A stretch of DNA of 64,000 nt from Coraliomargarita sinensis (GCF_003185655.1 NZ_QHJQ01000003.1:62001-126000), one strand, 5' to 3'. Counted from the first letter of the stretch, positions 52,019-61,954 are shown. Made by a program: numbers and translations. Notes: generated by a model from the sequence alone, not told the origin.

Positions 52019-53130
52019 AACGTCTAGCCCCCATTCTTATCCTGCTTCTGGCCATCGGAGTTACCGTGGGCCTTTACACCCTTCGCCCCGAACCGAGCGA
52101 GGTCGCCCCGGAACGGCCCGCGACCAAAGTCGAAGCGATGAGCGTGCAGCCGGAATCCGTCCTCCTGACGGTGGACAGCCAGGGCACGGTGCTCCCGAAG
52201 ATCGAGACTGAGTTGGCGGTCGAAGTCAGCGGACGAATCATCGAAATGTCGCCGAACTTTCGCGCTGGTGGACGCTTCGAAGAGGATGACGTGCTCTTCC
52301 GTATTGATCCGGCCGATTACGAAGCCGCCGTCGCGGCCCGCGCCGCGGATCTGGCGACAGCCGAGCTCGGCCTCGCCCAGGAAGAAGCCCTGGCGGAACA
52401 AGCCGCAGCAGACTGGGCGGCCCTGGGGGAAGGCGAAGCCAGCGACCTGACCCTACGCAAACCTCAGCTGGCACAAGCAAGCGCCCGGATCGAAAGTGCG
52501 AAAGCAGCGCTGAAACGGGCCAAGCGTGACCTGCGCAGGACCGAAATACGGGCACCCTACGACGGACGCGTGCTCTCGAAGACGGTCGACCTCGGGCAAT
52601 ATGTCATGGCAAACCCCGCAAATCCGGTGGCGCGTATTTACGCCACGGATACGGCGGAAGTCCGCCTACCATTGGCGCAGGACGAAATCGACTACCTGAT
52701 CGACCCCGAACTGCGTGAAAGTGACGTCACCCTCCACAAGGAGGGTGCCTCCGGGCGACAGGAATGGTCGGGCCGACTGGTTCGCTTCGAAGCCACCATC
52801 GATCCGTCCAGCCGCTTGACCTATGCGGTGGCCGAAGTGGATGCTCCTTTCGAAAACGGGCTGCGCCGCGGCATGTTCGTAACAGCCGAAATCGAGGGAC
52901 GCCGATTGGAATCTGCCTACGTGCTGCCACGCTACGCACTGCGTGGGAGTGACAGTATTTATCTCGTCACGCCGGAAAAGACCCTGGTCACCCGATCGAT
53001 CGAGATTGTCAAAACCGACGCAGAGCAAGCCATCCTATCCGGAGGTCTCAACCCCGGCGACCAAGTTGCCACCAGCCCGATCGCCTACTTCGTGGAAAAT
53101 ATGCCGGTGGAAATCATTAATAACGACTGA
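52015..53130 (+). CDS. RND efflux periplasmic adaptor (MFP, HlyD-like)
   Basis: A 371-residue membrane-fusion protein with one N-terminal helix (residues 4-22) and no clear lipobox. The order is a beta-barrel/lipoyl half (LTVDSQGTVLPKIETELAVE), alpha-helical hairpin rich in Ala (EALAEQAAADWAAL) and a second lipoyl half (IRAPYDGRVLSKTVDLGQYV). These are the classic adaptor pieces that link inner-membrane RND pumps with TolC-like ducts. Start codon overlaps the outer-membrane-factor stop. A 93-base low-complexity gap separates it from the pump. Confidence 0.93.
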   Translation: MKRLAPILILLLAIGVTVGLYTLRPEPSEVAPERPATKVEAMSVQPESVLLTVDSQGTVLPKIETELAVEVSGRIIEMSPNFRAGGRFEEDDVLFRIDPADYEAAVAARAADLATAELGLAQEEALAEQAAADWAALGEGEASDLTLRKPQLAQASARIESAKAALKRAKRDLRRTEIRAPYDGRVLSKTVDLGQYVMANPANPVARIYATDTAEVRLPLAQDEIDYLIDPELRESDVTLHKEGASGRQEWSGRLVRFEATIDPSSRLTYAVAEVDAPFENGLRRGMFVTAEIEGRRLESAYVLPRYALRGSDSIYLVTPEKTLVTRSIEIVKTDAEQAILSGGLNPGDQVATSPIAYFVENMPVEIINND

Positions 53131-53160
53131 TGGCTAATTGCTAAGGCCCACAACCACCCA

Positions 53161-53212
53161 CCACTCAACAACTCAACCACTCAACGACCCGCCACTCACC
53201 ACTCAACGACCC
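53161..53212. repeat. Low-G tandem-like CCACTCAACGACCC tract
   Basis: CCACTCAACGACCC occurs at 53177-53190 and 53199-53212, with partial CCACTCAAC and ACTCAA copies before and between. The tract is almost devoid of G on the plus strand. It forms the leader of the pump gene, directly before the TTG start. Confidence 0.6.
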
Positions 53213-53223
53213 ACAAACACACC

Positions 53224-56200
53224 TTGATCAAATGGTTCACAGAAAACGGCGTCGCCGCCAACCTACTCGCGGGAATCGTCATCGCGACGGGTCTGTTTGT
53301 GGCCTCGACGATTAAGCTGGAGCTCTTCCCCGAGCTCGATCTCGACATTGTCAGTGTTGGTGTCCCCTACCCCGGCGCCGCCCCGGAGGAAGTAGAGAGC
53401 GGGATCGTCGAACTGATTGAGGATCGGATCCAGGACATCGACGGCATCAAGCGGATCAACTCGACCGCAGGCGAAGGCTTCGGCTCCCTGAACATTGAAG
53501 TGGAGCGTGGCTACGATGCCACCGAGGTGCGCGACAAGGTAAAGGTCCGTATCGACGGCATTACGAATTTCCCGGAAGAAGCGGAAGAGCCGAACGTCGA
53601 GGAATTGTTGATTCGCAACGATGTCATTTCCCTGGCGATCTACGGGGACACGGACCTGCGCATTCTCAAAGACGTGGCGGAATACGTGCGCGACGAACTC
53701 AACGCCCGTGAAGACATCAGCCAGGTCTTCATTAAGGGGATCGCCAACTACGAGATTTCCATCAATGTATCCGAAGACTCACTACGGCGCTACGGACTGA
53801 CCTTTGCGGAAGTGGTGCAGGCCGTGCGCAGCGCATCGGTCGACATTCCCGGCGGGGTCATCAAGTCGCAGGGCGGCGAGATCCTGCTGCGCACCACCGG
53901 CAAAGCCTACCGAGGCAGCGAGTTTAAAACCATGCCGGTGCTCACCCTGCCGGACGGTGGCGTCGTGACCGTTGCGGATATCGCCGAGGTCGATGACGGC
54001 TTTACTGACGACCGCCTGGAGACGGAATTCAATGGCGAGCGCGCGGTCCTGCTCAACATCTATGCGGTGGGCGATGAAAGCGCACTCGACGTATCGGAGC
54101 GGGTGCAGGCGTTTGCCAAAGAGATCCGGGCCGAGGTGCCCGCCGGTATCGAGATCGAACCCTTCCGCGACTTTACCTACTACCTCAAGGGTCGCCTGCA
54201 AATGCTGATCGAGAACGGCATCTACGGCCTTATACTCGTCTTTCTCATCCTCACCCTTTTTCTCCGCCCCTCGCTGGCTTTCTTTGTCATGCTGGGCATC
54301 CCTATTTCCTTTCTTGGGTCGATGCTCTTCCTCCCGGGACTGGGGATCAGTATCAACTTGGCCTCGCTTTTCGGCTTCATCCTCGTGCTCGGGATTGTGG
54401 TCGACGATGCCATCATCGTGGGCGAGAGCGTTTTCACCCAGTTCCAGAAACACGGCGGGCCGGGCGTAGCCGCCTCCGTTGCGGGTGCTCATAAGGTGGC
54501 CGTGCCCGTCACTTTTGCCGTACTCACGACCATCGTCGCTTTCATCCCGGTCCTGACCATTCCCGGTTTTCTGGGTAAATTCTTTTTCCCGATTCCAGTC
54601 GTCGTGATCGCCACTCTGATCTGGTCGCTCATCGAGTCGAAACTCATCCTGCCCTACCACCTCACACTCTGCAACGTGGGCGCGGGCCAGCGTGAGAAAA
54701 TCGGCTGGTTGCGCCGCCAACAGCGTAAAGTCGCCGACGGCCTGGAACGTTTTGTCGAGCAGCGCTACCGCCCGGTTCTGAATTTCGCGATTTCCCACCG
54801 CTACAGCACAGTGGCGGCATTCGTCGGCTTGCTCATAGTCATGCTGGCCCTGCTCGGCGGGAAGCATATCGCATTCGTCTTCTTCCCCAAGGTGCCCTCC
54901 GATTACATCGTGGCCCGCCTGACCATGCCGGAAGGCACGCCCGTGGAACTGACGGAAGCCGCCATCGAAAAGATGCATGCCGGCTTGAACAAACTGGTCG
55001 AGGAGACCGAAAGCAAAGGACACGGCAATCCATTCGAAAACGTGGTCATTACAATCGGGAGCCAGCCTTTTGCCGGCGGGCCGAATCCGGGCCAGAATCT
55101 GACCGTGAGTTCCAACCAGGCGGAGATCGCGGTAGAAATGGTGAAACGTGAAGACCTGGCGGATGGAGGAAATATCGAGGAACTTTCCTCCCCCTATCTG
55201 GCAGACCGCTGGCGCGAGCTCATCGGCCCCATCGCCGGTGTGAAGCGTCTGAGTTTCGATGCCAATGCCGCCGGCCAGGGTGGCGATCCTATCAACATTC
55301 AACTCAACGGTCGCGACTTCGACCAGTTGCAGGCGGCATCGAAAAAAATCCGCGACAAGTTGGCCACCTATGAGGGCCTCTACGACATTCGGGACAACTT
55401 CAGCAGCGGCAAACGCGAGATCCAGCTCAAGCTCAAACCGACCGCCCTTTCGCTGGGCCTGAGGCAGCAGGATTTAGGACAACAGGTGCGCGCCGCCTTC
55501 TATGGCGTGGAAGCGCAGCGTATTCAACGCGGGCGTGACGACATCAAGGTCATGGTGCGCTACCCGCGCAGTGAACGCGAGTCGGTCGAATCTTTGGAAG
55601 AACTCCGCATCCGCACGCCGGATGGAAGTGAAGTGCCTTTTGCCGAAGTCGCGGAAGTCGCGATCACGGACGGCTTCTCCACCATCAACCGGGTGGACCG
55701 TCGACGGGTCCTCAACATTACCTCCGATGCCGACAAGTCGGTCGCCGATCTGGAGCTGATCAAATCCGAACTCAGCACGCCGAACCTGTGGGACGGGGTT
55801 CCGGGAATAATCCAGCGCTGGATCCGCGAACTTTCCGGTAAACACAACGGCCCCGGTGCCATCGACCGCATACTCGAGGATTACCCCGGCATCAGCTGGA
55901 GCTTCGAAGGCGAGGCCCGGGAACAGGCGGACATCTTCGCCAGCCTTGCCCGCATGACATTGATCGCACTCTTTATTATTTATGCCCTGCTGGCCATACC
56001 ACTGAAGTCCTACCTGCAGCCCTTCATCGTCATGGTGGTTATACCTTTCGGCCTGATTGGCGCGATCGGCGGGCACGTCATCCTCGGCCAGTCGGTCAGT
56101 ATTCTTTCCATCCTCGGCTTCGTCGCCCTCGCTGGCGTCGTGGTGAATGATTCGCTCGTTCTGGTCGACTTCATCAATCAGGAACGGGCCGAAGGCATGC

Positions 56201-56463
56201 CCCTGCGCGAAGCGATCATCGAGTCCGGCGTAGCCCGTTTTCGCCCCATCATCCTCACCTCGCTCACCACTTTCGCCGGGCTCCTGCCCCTCCTCTTCGA
56301 GACCAGCCTGCAAGCCCAGTTCCTCATCCCCATGGCCACCTCACTCAGCTTCGGCGTGCTCTTCGCCACCTTTATGACCCTGTTGTTGGTCCCCGCCTTT
56401 TACACCATTCTCGAGGATGGGCACGATTTCGTCGCGAGGCTGTTGCATAAAGCCGGCCCGTGA
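53224..56463 (+). CDS. RND-type efflux permease
   Basis: A 1079-residue inner-membrane pump of the AcrB/hydrophobe-amphiphile efflux family, probably 12 helices with two large periplasmic loops. The start is a TTG giving MIKWFTENGVAANLL, the standard opening. The helix-4 motif GIVVDDAIIVGESVFTQFQK holds the conserved acidic proton-relay pair, and GVVVNDSLVLVDFINQ appears in the second half. Drug or lipid substrates are unknown. Together with the adaptor, duct and TetR gene it forms a complete tripartite system. A long antisense open frame at 53782-55302 is a shadow. Confidence 0.95.
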   Translation: MIKWFTENGVAANLLAGIVIATGLFVASTIKLELFPELDLDIVSVGVPYPGAAPEEVESGIVELIEDRIQDIDGIKRINSTAGEGFGSLNIEVERGYDATEVRDKVKVRIDGITNFPEEAEEPNVEELLIRNDVISLAIYGDTDLRILKDVAEYVRDELNAREDISQVFIKGIANYEISINVSEDSLRRYGLTFAEVVQAVRSASVDIPGGVIKSQGGEILLRTTGKAYRGSEFKTMPVLTLPDGGVVTVADIAEVDDGFTDDRLETEFNGERAVLLNIYAVGDESALDVSERVQAFAKEIRAEVPAGIEIEPFRDFTYYLKGRLQMLIENGIYGLILVFLILTLFLRPSLAFFVMLGIPISFLGSMLFLPGLGISINLASLFGFILVLGIVVDDAIIVGESVFTQFQKHGGPGVAASVAGAHKVAVPVTFAVLTTIVAFIPVLTIPGFLGKFFFPIPVVVIATLIWSLIESKLILPYHLTLCNVGAGQREKIGWLRRQQRKVADGLERFVEQRYRPVLNFAISHRYSTVAAFVGLLIVMLALLGGKHIAFVFFPKVPSDYIVARLTMPEGTPVELTEAAIEKMHAGLNKLVEETESKGHGNPFENVVITIGSQPFAGGPNPGQNLTVSSNQAEIAVEMVKREDLADGGNIEELSSPYLADRWRELIGPIAGVKRLSFDANAAGQGGDPINIQLNGRDFDQLQAASKKIRDKLATYEGLYDIRDNFSSGKREIQLKLKPTALSLGLRQQDLGQQVRAAFYGVEAQRIQRGRDDIKVMVRYPRSERESVESLEELRIRTPDGSEVPFAEVAEVAITDGFSTINRVDRRRVLNITSDADKSVADLELIKSELSTPNLWDGVPGIIQRWIRELSGKHNGPGAIDRILEDYPGISWSFEGEAREQADIFASLARMTLIALFIIYALLAIPLKSYLQPFIVMVVIPFGLIGAIGGHVILGQSVSILSILGFVALAGVVVNDSLVLVDFINQERAEGMPLREAIIESGVARFRPIILTSLTTFAGLLPLLFETSLQAQFLIPMATSLSFGVLFATFMTLLLVPAFYTILEDGHDFVARLLHKAGP

Positions 56464-56700
56464 ACCCCCTAGTATCCCTTCGCCAGACGGATGGCAAATC
56501 TGGCTTTGGTGCCGCAACAGTCAGACCTCGCCACTGACTGGCTCCTTCAGCTCACAAGCAGCCCAGCGGGCTCAGCGTCGGGTCTTTATGATCCTCCACC
56601 ACCGGCAGACTTCCGTCACGCAGATGATAAAGAGAAAATTGAATCCAATCTGCGTCCATCCGCCAGCCTGAGTGAATCGCTCCGTGCACCCTCTGATCAT

Positions 56701-57828
56701 TCACCAGGGCGTAATCTTCTTCAACCAGTCCGGAGCCTGTTCAAATTTGGGCGGCTCGCGCGTCTCCCTGGGCCGTTCTTTTTCCGGGTGTGTCAATTCC
56801 AGCTTATTGATTTGAATCGAGGAACGTTCATGCACACCGAGTCCCAGGCTGGTGGCAAAAGGCAGTTGCCGAGGCAGCGGGTCGATTTCGGGAAAGCCTT
56901 CGAGGCGACGCATGTGGTTGATGCGGTCGTAAAGCAAACGATCCAGGGCCACCGGATCGCTGCTCATCCAGAGGCGGGGCTCGGAGCGCGTGTAGATGGC
57001 ATTGAAAAAAGGCCCGCCGATAAACTGGTACGCTTCCAATGAGACGAAATTGAGCACCAGGCGTTCGGCCAGTTCGGGAATGGCGGCGATCTCCGCGACG
57101 GCCGCCGAAGCCGTGGCCTGATTGACCAAAAAGCGGCGACTGTTACTGACGTTCCACAAGGTCGCGCTGGCCAGAGCGCCATCCACACCCAGTGCCGGGT
57201 CATCCACACCCACAGCGAAGTTGATCCAAAAATCGACTTCAAACAAGAGCGGCTCGGGTAGAAAACTTTTGCGCGCTTCGTCCCCCTCCTTCAAAGAGTC
57301 GCGGTTTCGACCTTCCAGCATCAACCGGGGCTCTTGTTGATACGCAGCTGGCAGGGGGCTGTCGTAAAACCATTCGGGGTCGTAATATTTCTCACTGTCC
57401 AGTGCCAGAACACGGACTCCGTTGAAACGTTTATTCGGGCTGCTGAGCGACGGCATAATTCCAGCGGACCGAAGGCTGTGCGCCGAATAATCCACGATGT
57501 AAATATCGTTGCGCCCGAAGCCACGGCTTTCGAGGGAAGCGATCATGGCACGTAACAATTCGGGCGGGGTGCTCAAGCCGGCCCCGCCACGGGTGTTAAC
57601 CTTCAGCCCCACCCGACCGCGCTCCCCGGGCACAAGTTGCTCGCCCTGTGACGTTTCGTAAGCGGAGAGCAAGGCTTCCACCTCGGTGTAGTAGTCCGTC
57701 TGATAGGCAAGCGGCGCTTCCCAAACCAGCCCGAGCGGGGCCTTTTTGACCAGATCAGCCGCACCAACCATCGACACGGCGCACAACATCAGTATGACAT
57801 AGCTGAGACCATGCCGCAGCCTATCCAC
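56701..57828 (-). CDS. DUF362 domain-containing exported protein
   Basis: A 375-residue DUF362 protein. From the GTG at 57828, VDRLRHGLSYVILMLCAVSMVGA is a credible signal peptide. The domain contains VGLKVNTRGGAGLSTPPELL, DFWINFAVGVDDPALG, and MSSDPVALDRLLYDRI near the end, as in the DUF362 group of putative metal-dependent oxidoreductases or ferredoxin-linked proteins. Cysteine clusters are absent, so it lacks the ferredoxin appendage. Function is unknown. It is divergent from a TPR lipoprotein gene, whose leader the longer start would overlap. Confidence 0.82.
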   Translation of the reverse strand: MDRLRHGLSYVILMLCAVSMVGAADLVKKAPLGLVWEAPLAYQTDYYTEVEALLSAYETSQGEQLVPGERGRVGLKVNTRGGAGLSTPPELLRAMIASLESRGFGRNDIYIVDYSAHSLRSAGIMPSLSSPNKRFNGVRVLALDSEKYYDPEWFYDSPLPAAYQQEPRLMLEGRNRDSLKEGDEARKSFLPEPLLFEVDFWINFAVGVDDPALGVDGALASATLWNVSNSRRFLVNQATASAAVAEIAAIPELAERLVLNFVSLEAYQFIGGPFFNAIYTRSEPRLWMSSDPVALDRLLYDRINHMRRLEGFPEIDPLPRQLPFATSLGLGVHERSSIQINKLELTHPEKERPRETREPPKFEQAPDWLKKITPW

Positions 57829-57913
57829 TTGACAGCCATAGACCTGCCGCGAAAGTGAAACCTCGACCTCGTTATGTATTCTACGGTGCACACACTGCAC
57901 GAAATTCTCAGCC

Positions 57914-59647
57914 ATGTTTAACGCAACTCTCAAACGTATACTCTTCATCCTCTTGATTGCGACAATGGCCGGACTGGCAGGTTGCAGCAGCCCGGAAGAA
58001 AAACGCGCTCAGCAAATCAATCAGGCTCTCGAACTCTCCAGCCAGGGGAATAATGCGGAAGCACTTCAAATCCTGGAGTCGCTGACGGAGCAATACCCCA
58101 ACGACGCCGAGATTCTGCAGGCCATCGGCGGGATTTACACGTCGGAGGATGACCACACCATGGCGTCCTTCTATCTTGAGCAGGCACACTTGCAAAACCC
58201 CGAGGATGTCGAACTTCTCTACCAGGCCTATCAATCCCTCGAAGCTGCCGGGCAGCCCAGCGGGCAAAGCCTGGAAAAACTGGCAAAACTCTCCCCTGAA
58301 ACCATGTCGGACGAGCTCTGGGTGTCACTCGGCGCCTATCGGGCTGGCAACAACCAAACCGAAGCCGCACTGGACGCCTACCTGAAGGGCGTGAACCCGG
58401 AAAAAAAAGAACCGGCCCCGGAAACAGCGGCTGCCATCGGACAACTTTTCGCCAGACTGGGGAATAACGCACAAGCTGCGGAGTGGCTCGAAATCGCCGC
58501 CGATAACGACGCCCCCTCCGCACTGACTGCGCTTTTCGGACTGCTCCAAATTCAGCTCAGCCAAAAAGAATGGGCCCAAGCCGAAGCCACGATCGCGCGT
58601 CTGAACAAACAATTCCCCGGAGCGGTCGAAGCCAGTCAGTGGAAGCAGGCCAGCGACGAACTCAAACGCTGGCGAGCGGCCCAGGAAAAAATGAAGGCCG
58701 AGCTGGCCGCGGCCGAGGAAGCGAAGAAAAAAGCGGATGAAGCCGAGAAAGAGGATGAAGTCGTTGAGGTGGCTAATGCCGATAGCGAAGCACCGGAACA
58801 AACCGAAGGAGCCGCCTCTACAGAAGAGACAACTGATAGCGGCAAGGCACAGGTGATTGCCGATCTCGAATCCGCCGAAGCCCTGGCCAACAAGCCGGCG
58901 GAGGAAGCGGAACCCGGCGGGCAAGCCGGTCCTGATCCGACGGCAGTCGCAGAGGAAACTCCGGACGAAGCAAAAACCATCGCATTTGATCCGAACATTG
59001 CCATTCAACCGGCCGATCCGGACTTTGATATCTCTGTCAGCTTCGACGAGCAAGCGAGCGCCCCCGAGACCAGCTTCAGTACAGAGCCAGGCGCAGACAT
59101 TGCCACTGCCGAAGCCATCGAACCCGCGGAGCCCATTGATCCGGTCGAAGCGACACCTACAATCCGCCCGGCCGAGCAGCCCAAGACTCTGGAAGAACTA
59201 CTCGCCGAAGCCGAGGCTGCTGAAGTCGACCGCGACTACAAGAGCGCCATTCGCAAGTATTGGGCCGCCATCAGCATCGCGAACAACCGGGCGGACGTCT
59301 GGAACCTGCTCTCCCGTGCCTACCTGATCGACGGCCAACTGCAGAACGCCGATACCGCCGCACTCGAAGCGGTTCGTCTCAAACCAAAGGAAGTCGCCTA
59401 CACGCTGGACTTTTTACGCGTGGCCCAGCGTTCCCGTCCGGCCAAGGAATTTCTGGCCCAACTGGAAACAGCCTACGACCGCTTCCCTTCCAGCCCAGAG
59501 ATTACCCTCTCTCTCGCCCGCGCCCACGAGCGTATCAGCAAAGACAAATTTGTCGCACGCAATCTGTACCTTCGTTTCATCGACATCGCGCCCAATCATC
59601 CCCTGGTCCCCGAAGCACGACAAGCCGCAGCTCGCTTGCGGGAGTGA
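57914..59647 (+). CDS. TPR-containing lipoprotein with acidic linker
   Basis: A 577-residue protein with a lipobox LAGC (Cys24). N-terminal TPR-like helices occur (about 30-230, e.g. NAEALQILESLTEQYPND). A Glu/Ala/Lys-rich low-complexity linker (about 230-430) follows. C-terminal TPR-like repeats (about 440-577) begin DYKSAIRKYWAAISIAN. Such proteins act as periplasmic scaffolds. No specific partner can be named. The linker is markedly acidic with Pro. It is divergent from the DUF362 gene and is followed by the repeat-flanked S23 gene. Confidence 0.8.
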   Translation: MFNATLKRILFILLIATMAGLAGCSSPEEKRAQQINQALELSSQGNNAEALQILESLTEQYPNDAEILQAIGGIYTSEDDHTMASFYLEQAHLQNPEDVELLYQAYQSLEAAGQPSGQSLEKLAKLSPETMSDELWVSLGAYRAGNNQTEAALDAYLKGVNPEKKEPAPETAAAIGQLFARLGNNAQAAEWLEIAADNDAPSALTALFGLLQIQLSQKEWAQAEATIARLNKQFPGAVEASQWKQASDELKRWRAAQEKMKAELAAAEEAKKKADEAEKEDEVVEVANADSEAPEQTEGAASTEETTDSGKAQVIADLESAEALANKPAEEAEPGGQAGPDPTAVAEETPDEAKTIAFDPNIAIQPADPDFDISVSFDEQASAPETSFSTEPGADIATAEAIEPAEPIDPVEATPTIRPAEQPKTLEELLAEAEAAEVDRDYKSAIRKYWAAISIANNRADVWNLLSRAYLIDGQLQNADTAALEAVRLKPKEVAYTLDFLRVAQRSRPAKEFLAQLETAYDRFPSSPEITLSLARAHERISKDKFVARNLYLRFIDIAPNHPLVPEARQAAARLRE

Positions 59648-59670
59648 GGGTGAAAGTGAGAGTGAAAGTG
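59648..59670. repeat. Left repeat of the S23 cassette
   Basis: GGGTGAAAGTGAGAGTGAAAGTG is a GTGAAA/GTGAGA purine-rich tract. Its 15 bases GTGAGAGTGAAAGTG at 59656-59670 are the exact reverse complement of 60066-60080. Confidence 0.75.
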
Positions 59671-59686
59671 CAGGTGACCGTTTAAT

Positions 59687-60037
59687 ATGAAACTTGATGA
59701 ATTCGGTGCTCTTATCAAAGCAAACGAACTCTTTGACCTGGTAGTCGAAGATATTTTAGCACTCGAAAGATCCTTCGGCATCCGGCGGCTCGCCGATCAA
59801 CAGGTAGGTACAGCCGACTTCATTGCTGCGAACATCGAAGAAGGCTACGGACGGGGCAGTCAACGCGTGTATGCTCAATTCCTGATAATCGCCCGGGGGT
59901 CTGCCCAGGAAACCAAAGGCCCCTATGGAAGGATGAAACACTGGTTCTCTGCAGAAAAGATTGAAGCACGACAGTCGCTTTGCGATGAAATCATCGGCAT
60001 CCTGACTGCGACAATAACCACGCTGAAATCGAAATAA
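59687..60037 (+). CDS. Four-helix-bundle protein (S23/23S rRNA IVP family)
   Basis: A 116-residue four-helix-bundle protein. Core motifs are LADQQVGTADFIAANIEEG, with the family pattern Ser/Ala-x-x-x-Asn-Ile-x-Glu-Gly, and FLIIARGSAQETK. The group was first found as open frames in 23S rRNA intervening sequences, and relatives are accessory proteins of diversity-generating retroelements. No rRNA or reverse transcriptase is present here. The start ATG is at 59687. A 15-bp perfect inverted repeat encloses the gene, which is inserted directly before dnaG. Confidence 0.92.
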   Translation: MKLDEFGALIKANELFDLVVEDILALERSFGIRRLADQQVGTADFIAANIEEGYGRGSQRVYAQFLIIARGSAQETKGPYGRMKHWFSAEKIEARQSLCDEIIGILTATITTLKSK

Positions 60038-60051
60038 GATATTAGCCAATT

Positions 60052-60086
60052 TTCACCTTCCCTCTCACTTTCACTCTCACCTTCCC
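60052..60086. repeat. Right repeat of the S23 cassette and dnaG leader
   Basis: TTCACCTTCCCTCTCACTTT plus CACTCTCACCTTCCC. It contains CACTTTCACTCTCAC (60066-60080), the inverted mate of 59656-59670. It ends at the dnaG start codon, so this tract is its immediate leader. Confidence 0.75.
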
Positions 60087-61907
60087 TTGCCAAGAATTGC
60101 ACAAAGGTCGATCGAAGCGATCAAGCACCAGGTCAACCTGGTTGATATTGTTTCGCCCTACGTTCAGTTGAAGCGCGCCGGTCGATCCTGGAAAGGGCTT
60201 AGCCCCTTCACCACGGAAAAGACCCCTTCGTTCTACGTGCACCCCGACCGGGGCTTTTTCAAGTGCTTCAGCACGGGTGAAGGGGGCGACTGCTTCAGCT
60301 TCGTCATGAAGATGGAGAATCTCGAATTCTACGAAGCGATTGAGTTCATCGCCAAGAAATACAATATCACCCTCGAATACGAGGAGGGCGGTCCCTCGCG
60401 TGAGGAGATGTCACTCCGCAAGCAAATCTTCGAATTGCATGAGCTCGCCTGCGACTGGTTTCATCGTCAGTTGGTGGAATCCAAGGAAGCCGCACCGGTT
60501 CGGACCTACTGGAAGGAGAATCGCGGCTTTACCGGCGAGACGGCCAAGGAGTTCAAGATCGGCTATGCTCCGGCGGCAATCAACGCCCTTGCACTCTACT
60601 TCAAGGAGCGGGGCGTGACCACCGCCGCCATGCACCAGTCCGGACTTTTCTTCGCCCGGGACCGGGAACAGGAACACGCCAATTTCAAGTCGCGCTTCCG
60701 CGGACGGCTCATGATTCCGATACGTGATGTTCAGGGTCGGGTCGTCGCCTTCACCGCACGCCAGCTGGAACAAACTCCGCAAGACGACCCCGCCCGTGAG
60801 GCCAAGTACGTCAACTCCCCCGAAACCCCTATTTTTCACAAGGGCCGTATTCTCTTCGGACTCGACCATGCCCGTACGCACCTTAAGGAAGGTGACAGTT
60901 TTCTACTGGTCGAAGGACAGCTCGACGCCATCCGCTGCTGGACCGTGGGACTGCATACGGCCGTCGCACCCCAGGGCACGGCCATCACCGAAGAACAGCT
61001 GGCCCTGCTCAGCCGCTATGAACCCGCCTCGGTCGAATGTCTGCTCGACGGCGATGCCGCGGGGCGCAAAGCCGCCCTCCGCGCCCTCCCCCTCGCCTTT
61101 AAAGCGGGGCTGGAATTTCGCTTCCTCCTGCTGCCGGAGAAGGCGGACCCCGATGACCTGCTACGGACCGAAGGCGCGGCGGCTCTGGAACCCTTGCGCC
61201 AAAACGCCAAATCCGGAATTCAACTGAGCATCGAAGATGCCCTACCCGAGGACCATGCCCCCAGTACCCACGACAAGAGCGTCGCCCTCCGCAATATCTT
61301 TGAACTTCTCGTGCACGTCCCTTCGGAAGTGGCCCGGGAGGATTATATCCAGTCAGCCGCCCGTATTTTGAAGGTCGATGCACAGGCAGCCCTGCGTGAC
61401 TACAACGCCGCCCAACGGATGCGTCCCCGGTCATCCGGCCCCAAAGAGGAAACATCCGCTCCTCCGGCCGCGAAAGACCCGCTATTGACACAAGCCACTT
61501 GGGAGCTACTTTGGCTCGTTTTACATCATCCCGAACATACAAAGACTCTTCCGGAACTTATTGATTACGAATGGATTAACTCGGATTCTCCAGCAGCGTG
61601 CATGCTTTCCAGAATATTGGCCGAACTCCGCGAAGGCCTGATTGATGATACCAGCGAGATCGATAAGCTCCTCGACAGCACTGAAGACCGACAACTGTTA
61701 GCCGATATTCACTCCCGAGATCTCGAGGTTGAAGAACCAGTTAAACAAATCGAAATTTGCTTAAATAAACTACGTCGTAAACATCACGAAACGCGCATCA
61801 AAGAACTGGAACAAACGATCCTCAACGCCGAACCGGCACAACGCGTCGGGCTCATGAAAGAGCGCAAGCAACTTGTCTCCGAACTCTCCAAACCACTGGA
61901 AATCTAG
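60087..61907 (+). CDS. dnaG: DNA primase with degenerate zinc-binding domain
   Basis: A 606-residue DnaG. It makes RNA primers at the replication fork. The N-terminal CHC2 segment normally has zinc ligands Cys-x2-His...Cys-x2-Cys. Here Ser39, Thr42 and Thr63 replace three of them, leaving Cys60 (SPFTTEK and KCFSTG). The TOPRIM catalytic domain seems intact: [11 protein letters not shown] with the Glu, and [12 protein letters not shown] with the DxD-type metal residues. A C-terminal helicase-binding region follows. The start is a TTG whose MPRIAQRSI matches DnaG openings. It lies in front of rpoD as in the macromolecular synthesis operon, with an S23 cassette where rpsU is often found. Confidence 0.94.
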   Translation: MPRIAQRSIEAIKHQVNLVDIVSPYVQLKRAGRSWKGLSPFTTEKTPSFYVHPDRGFFKCFSTGEGGDCFSFVMKMENLEFYEAIEFIAKKYNITLEYEEGGPSREEMSLRKQIFELHELACDWFHRQLVESKEAAPVRTYWKENRGFTGETAKEFKIGYAPAAINALALYFKERGVTTAAMHQSGLFFARDREQEHANFKSRFRGRLMIPIRDVQGRVVAFTARQLEQTPQDDPAREAKYVNSPETPIFHKGRILFGLDHARTHLKEGDSFLLVEGQLDAIRCWTVGLHTAVAPQGTAITEEQLALLSRYEPASVECLLDGDAAGRKAALRALPLAFKAGLEFRFLLLPEKADPDDLLRTEGAAALEPLRQNAKSGIQLSIEDALPEDHAPSTHDKSVALRNIFELLVHVPSEVAREDYIQSAARILKVDAQAALRDYNAAQRMRPRSSGPKEETSAPPAAKDPLLTQATWELLWLVLHHPEHTKTLPELIDYEWINSDSPAACMLSRILAELREGLIDDTSEIDKLLDSTEDRQLLADIHSRDLEVEEPVKQIEICLNKLRRKHHETRIKELEQTILNAEPAQRVGLMKERKQLVSELSKPLEI

Positions 61908-61954
61908 GACAAAACCAATTTTACAACACTCTCCTAACCTACATCACACGATCT

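Noticed and set aside
53782..55302. A 506-codon antisense open frame opposite the RND pump
   Set aside because: It has no recognisable domain, is rich in His/Asp/Glu as expected from the complement of a GC-rich coding strand, and lies fully within the pump gene.
59687..60037. Reading the S23 gene as part of a diversity-generating retroelement
   Set aside because: No reverse transcriptase, template repeat or variable-protein gene is near it.
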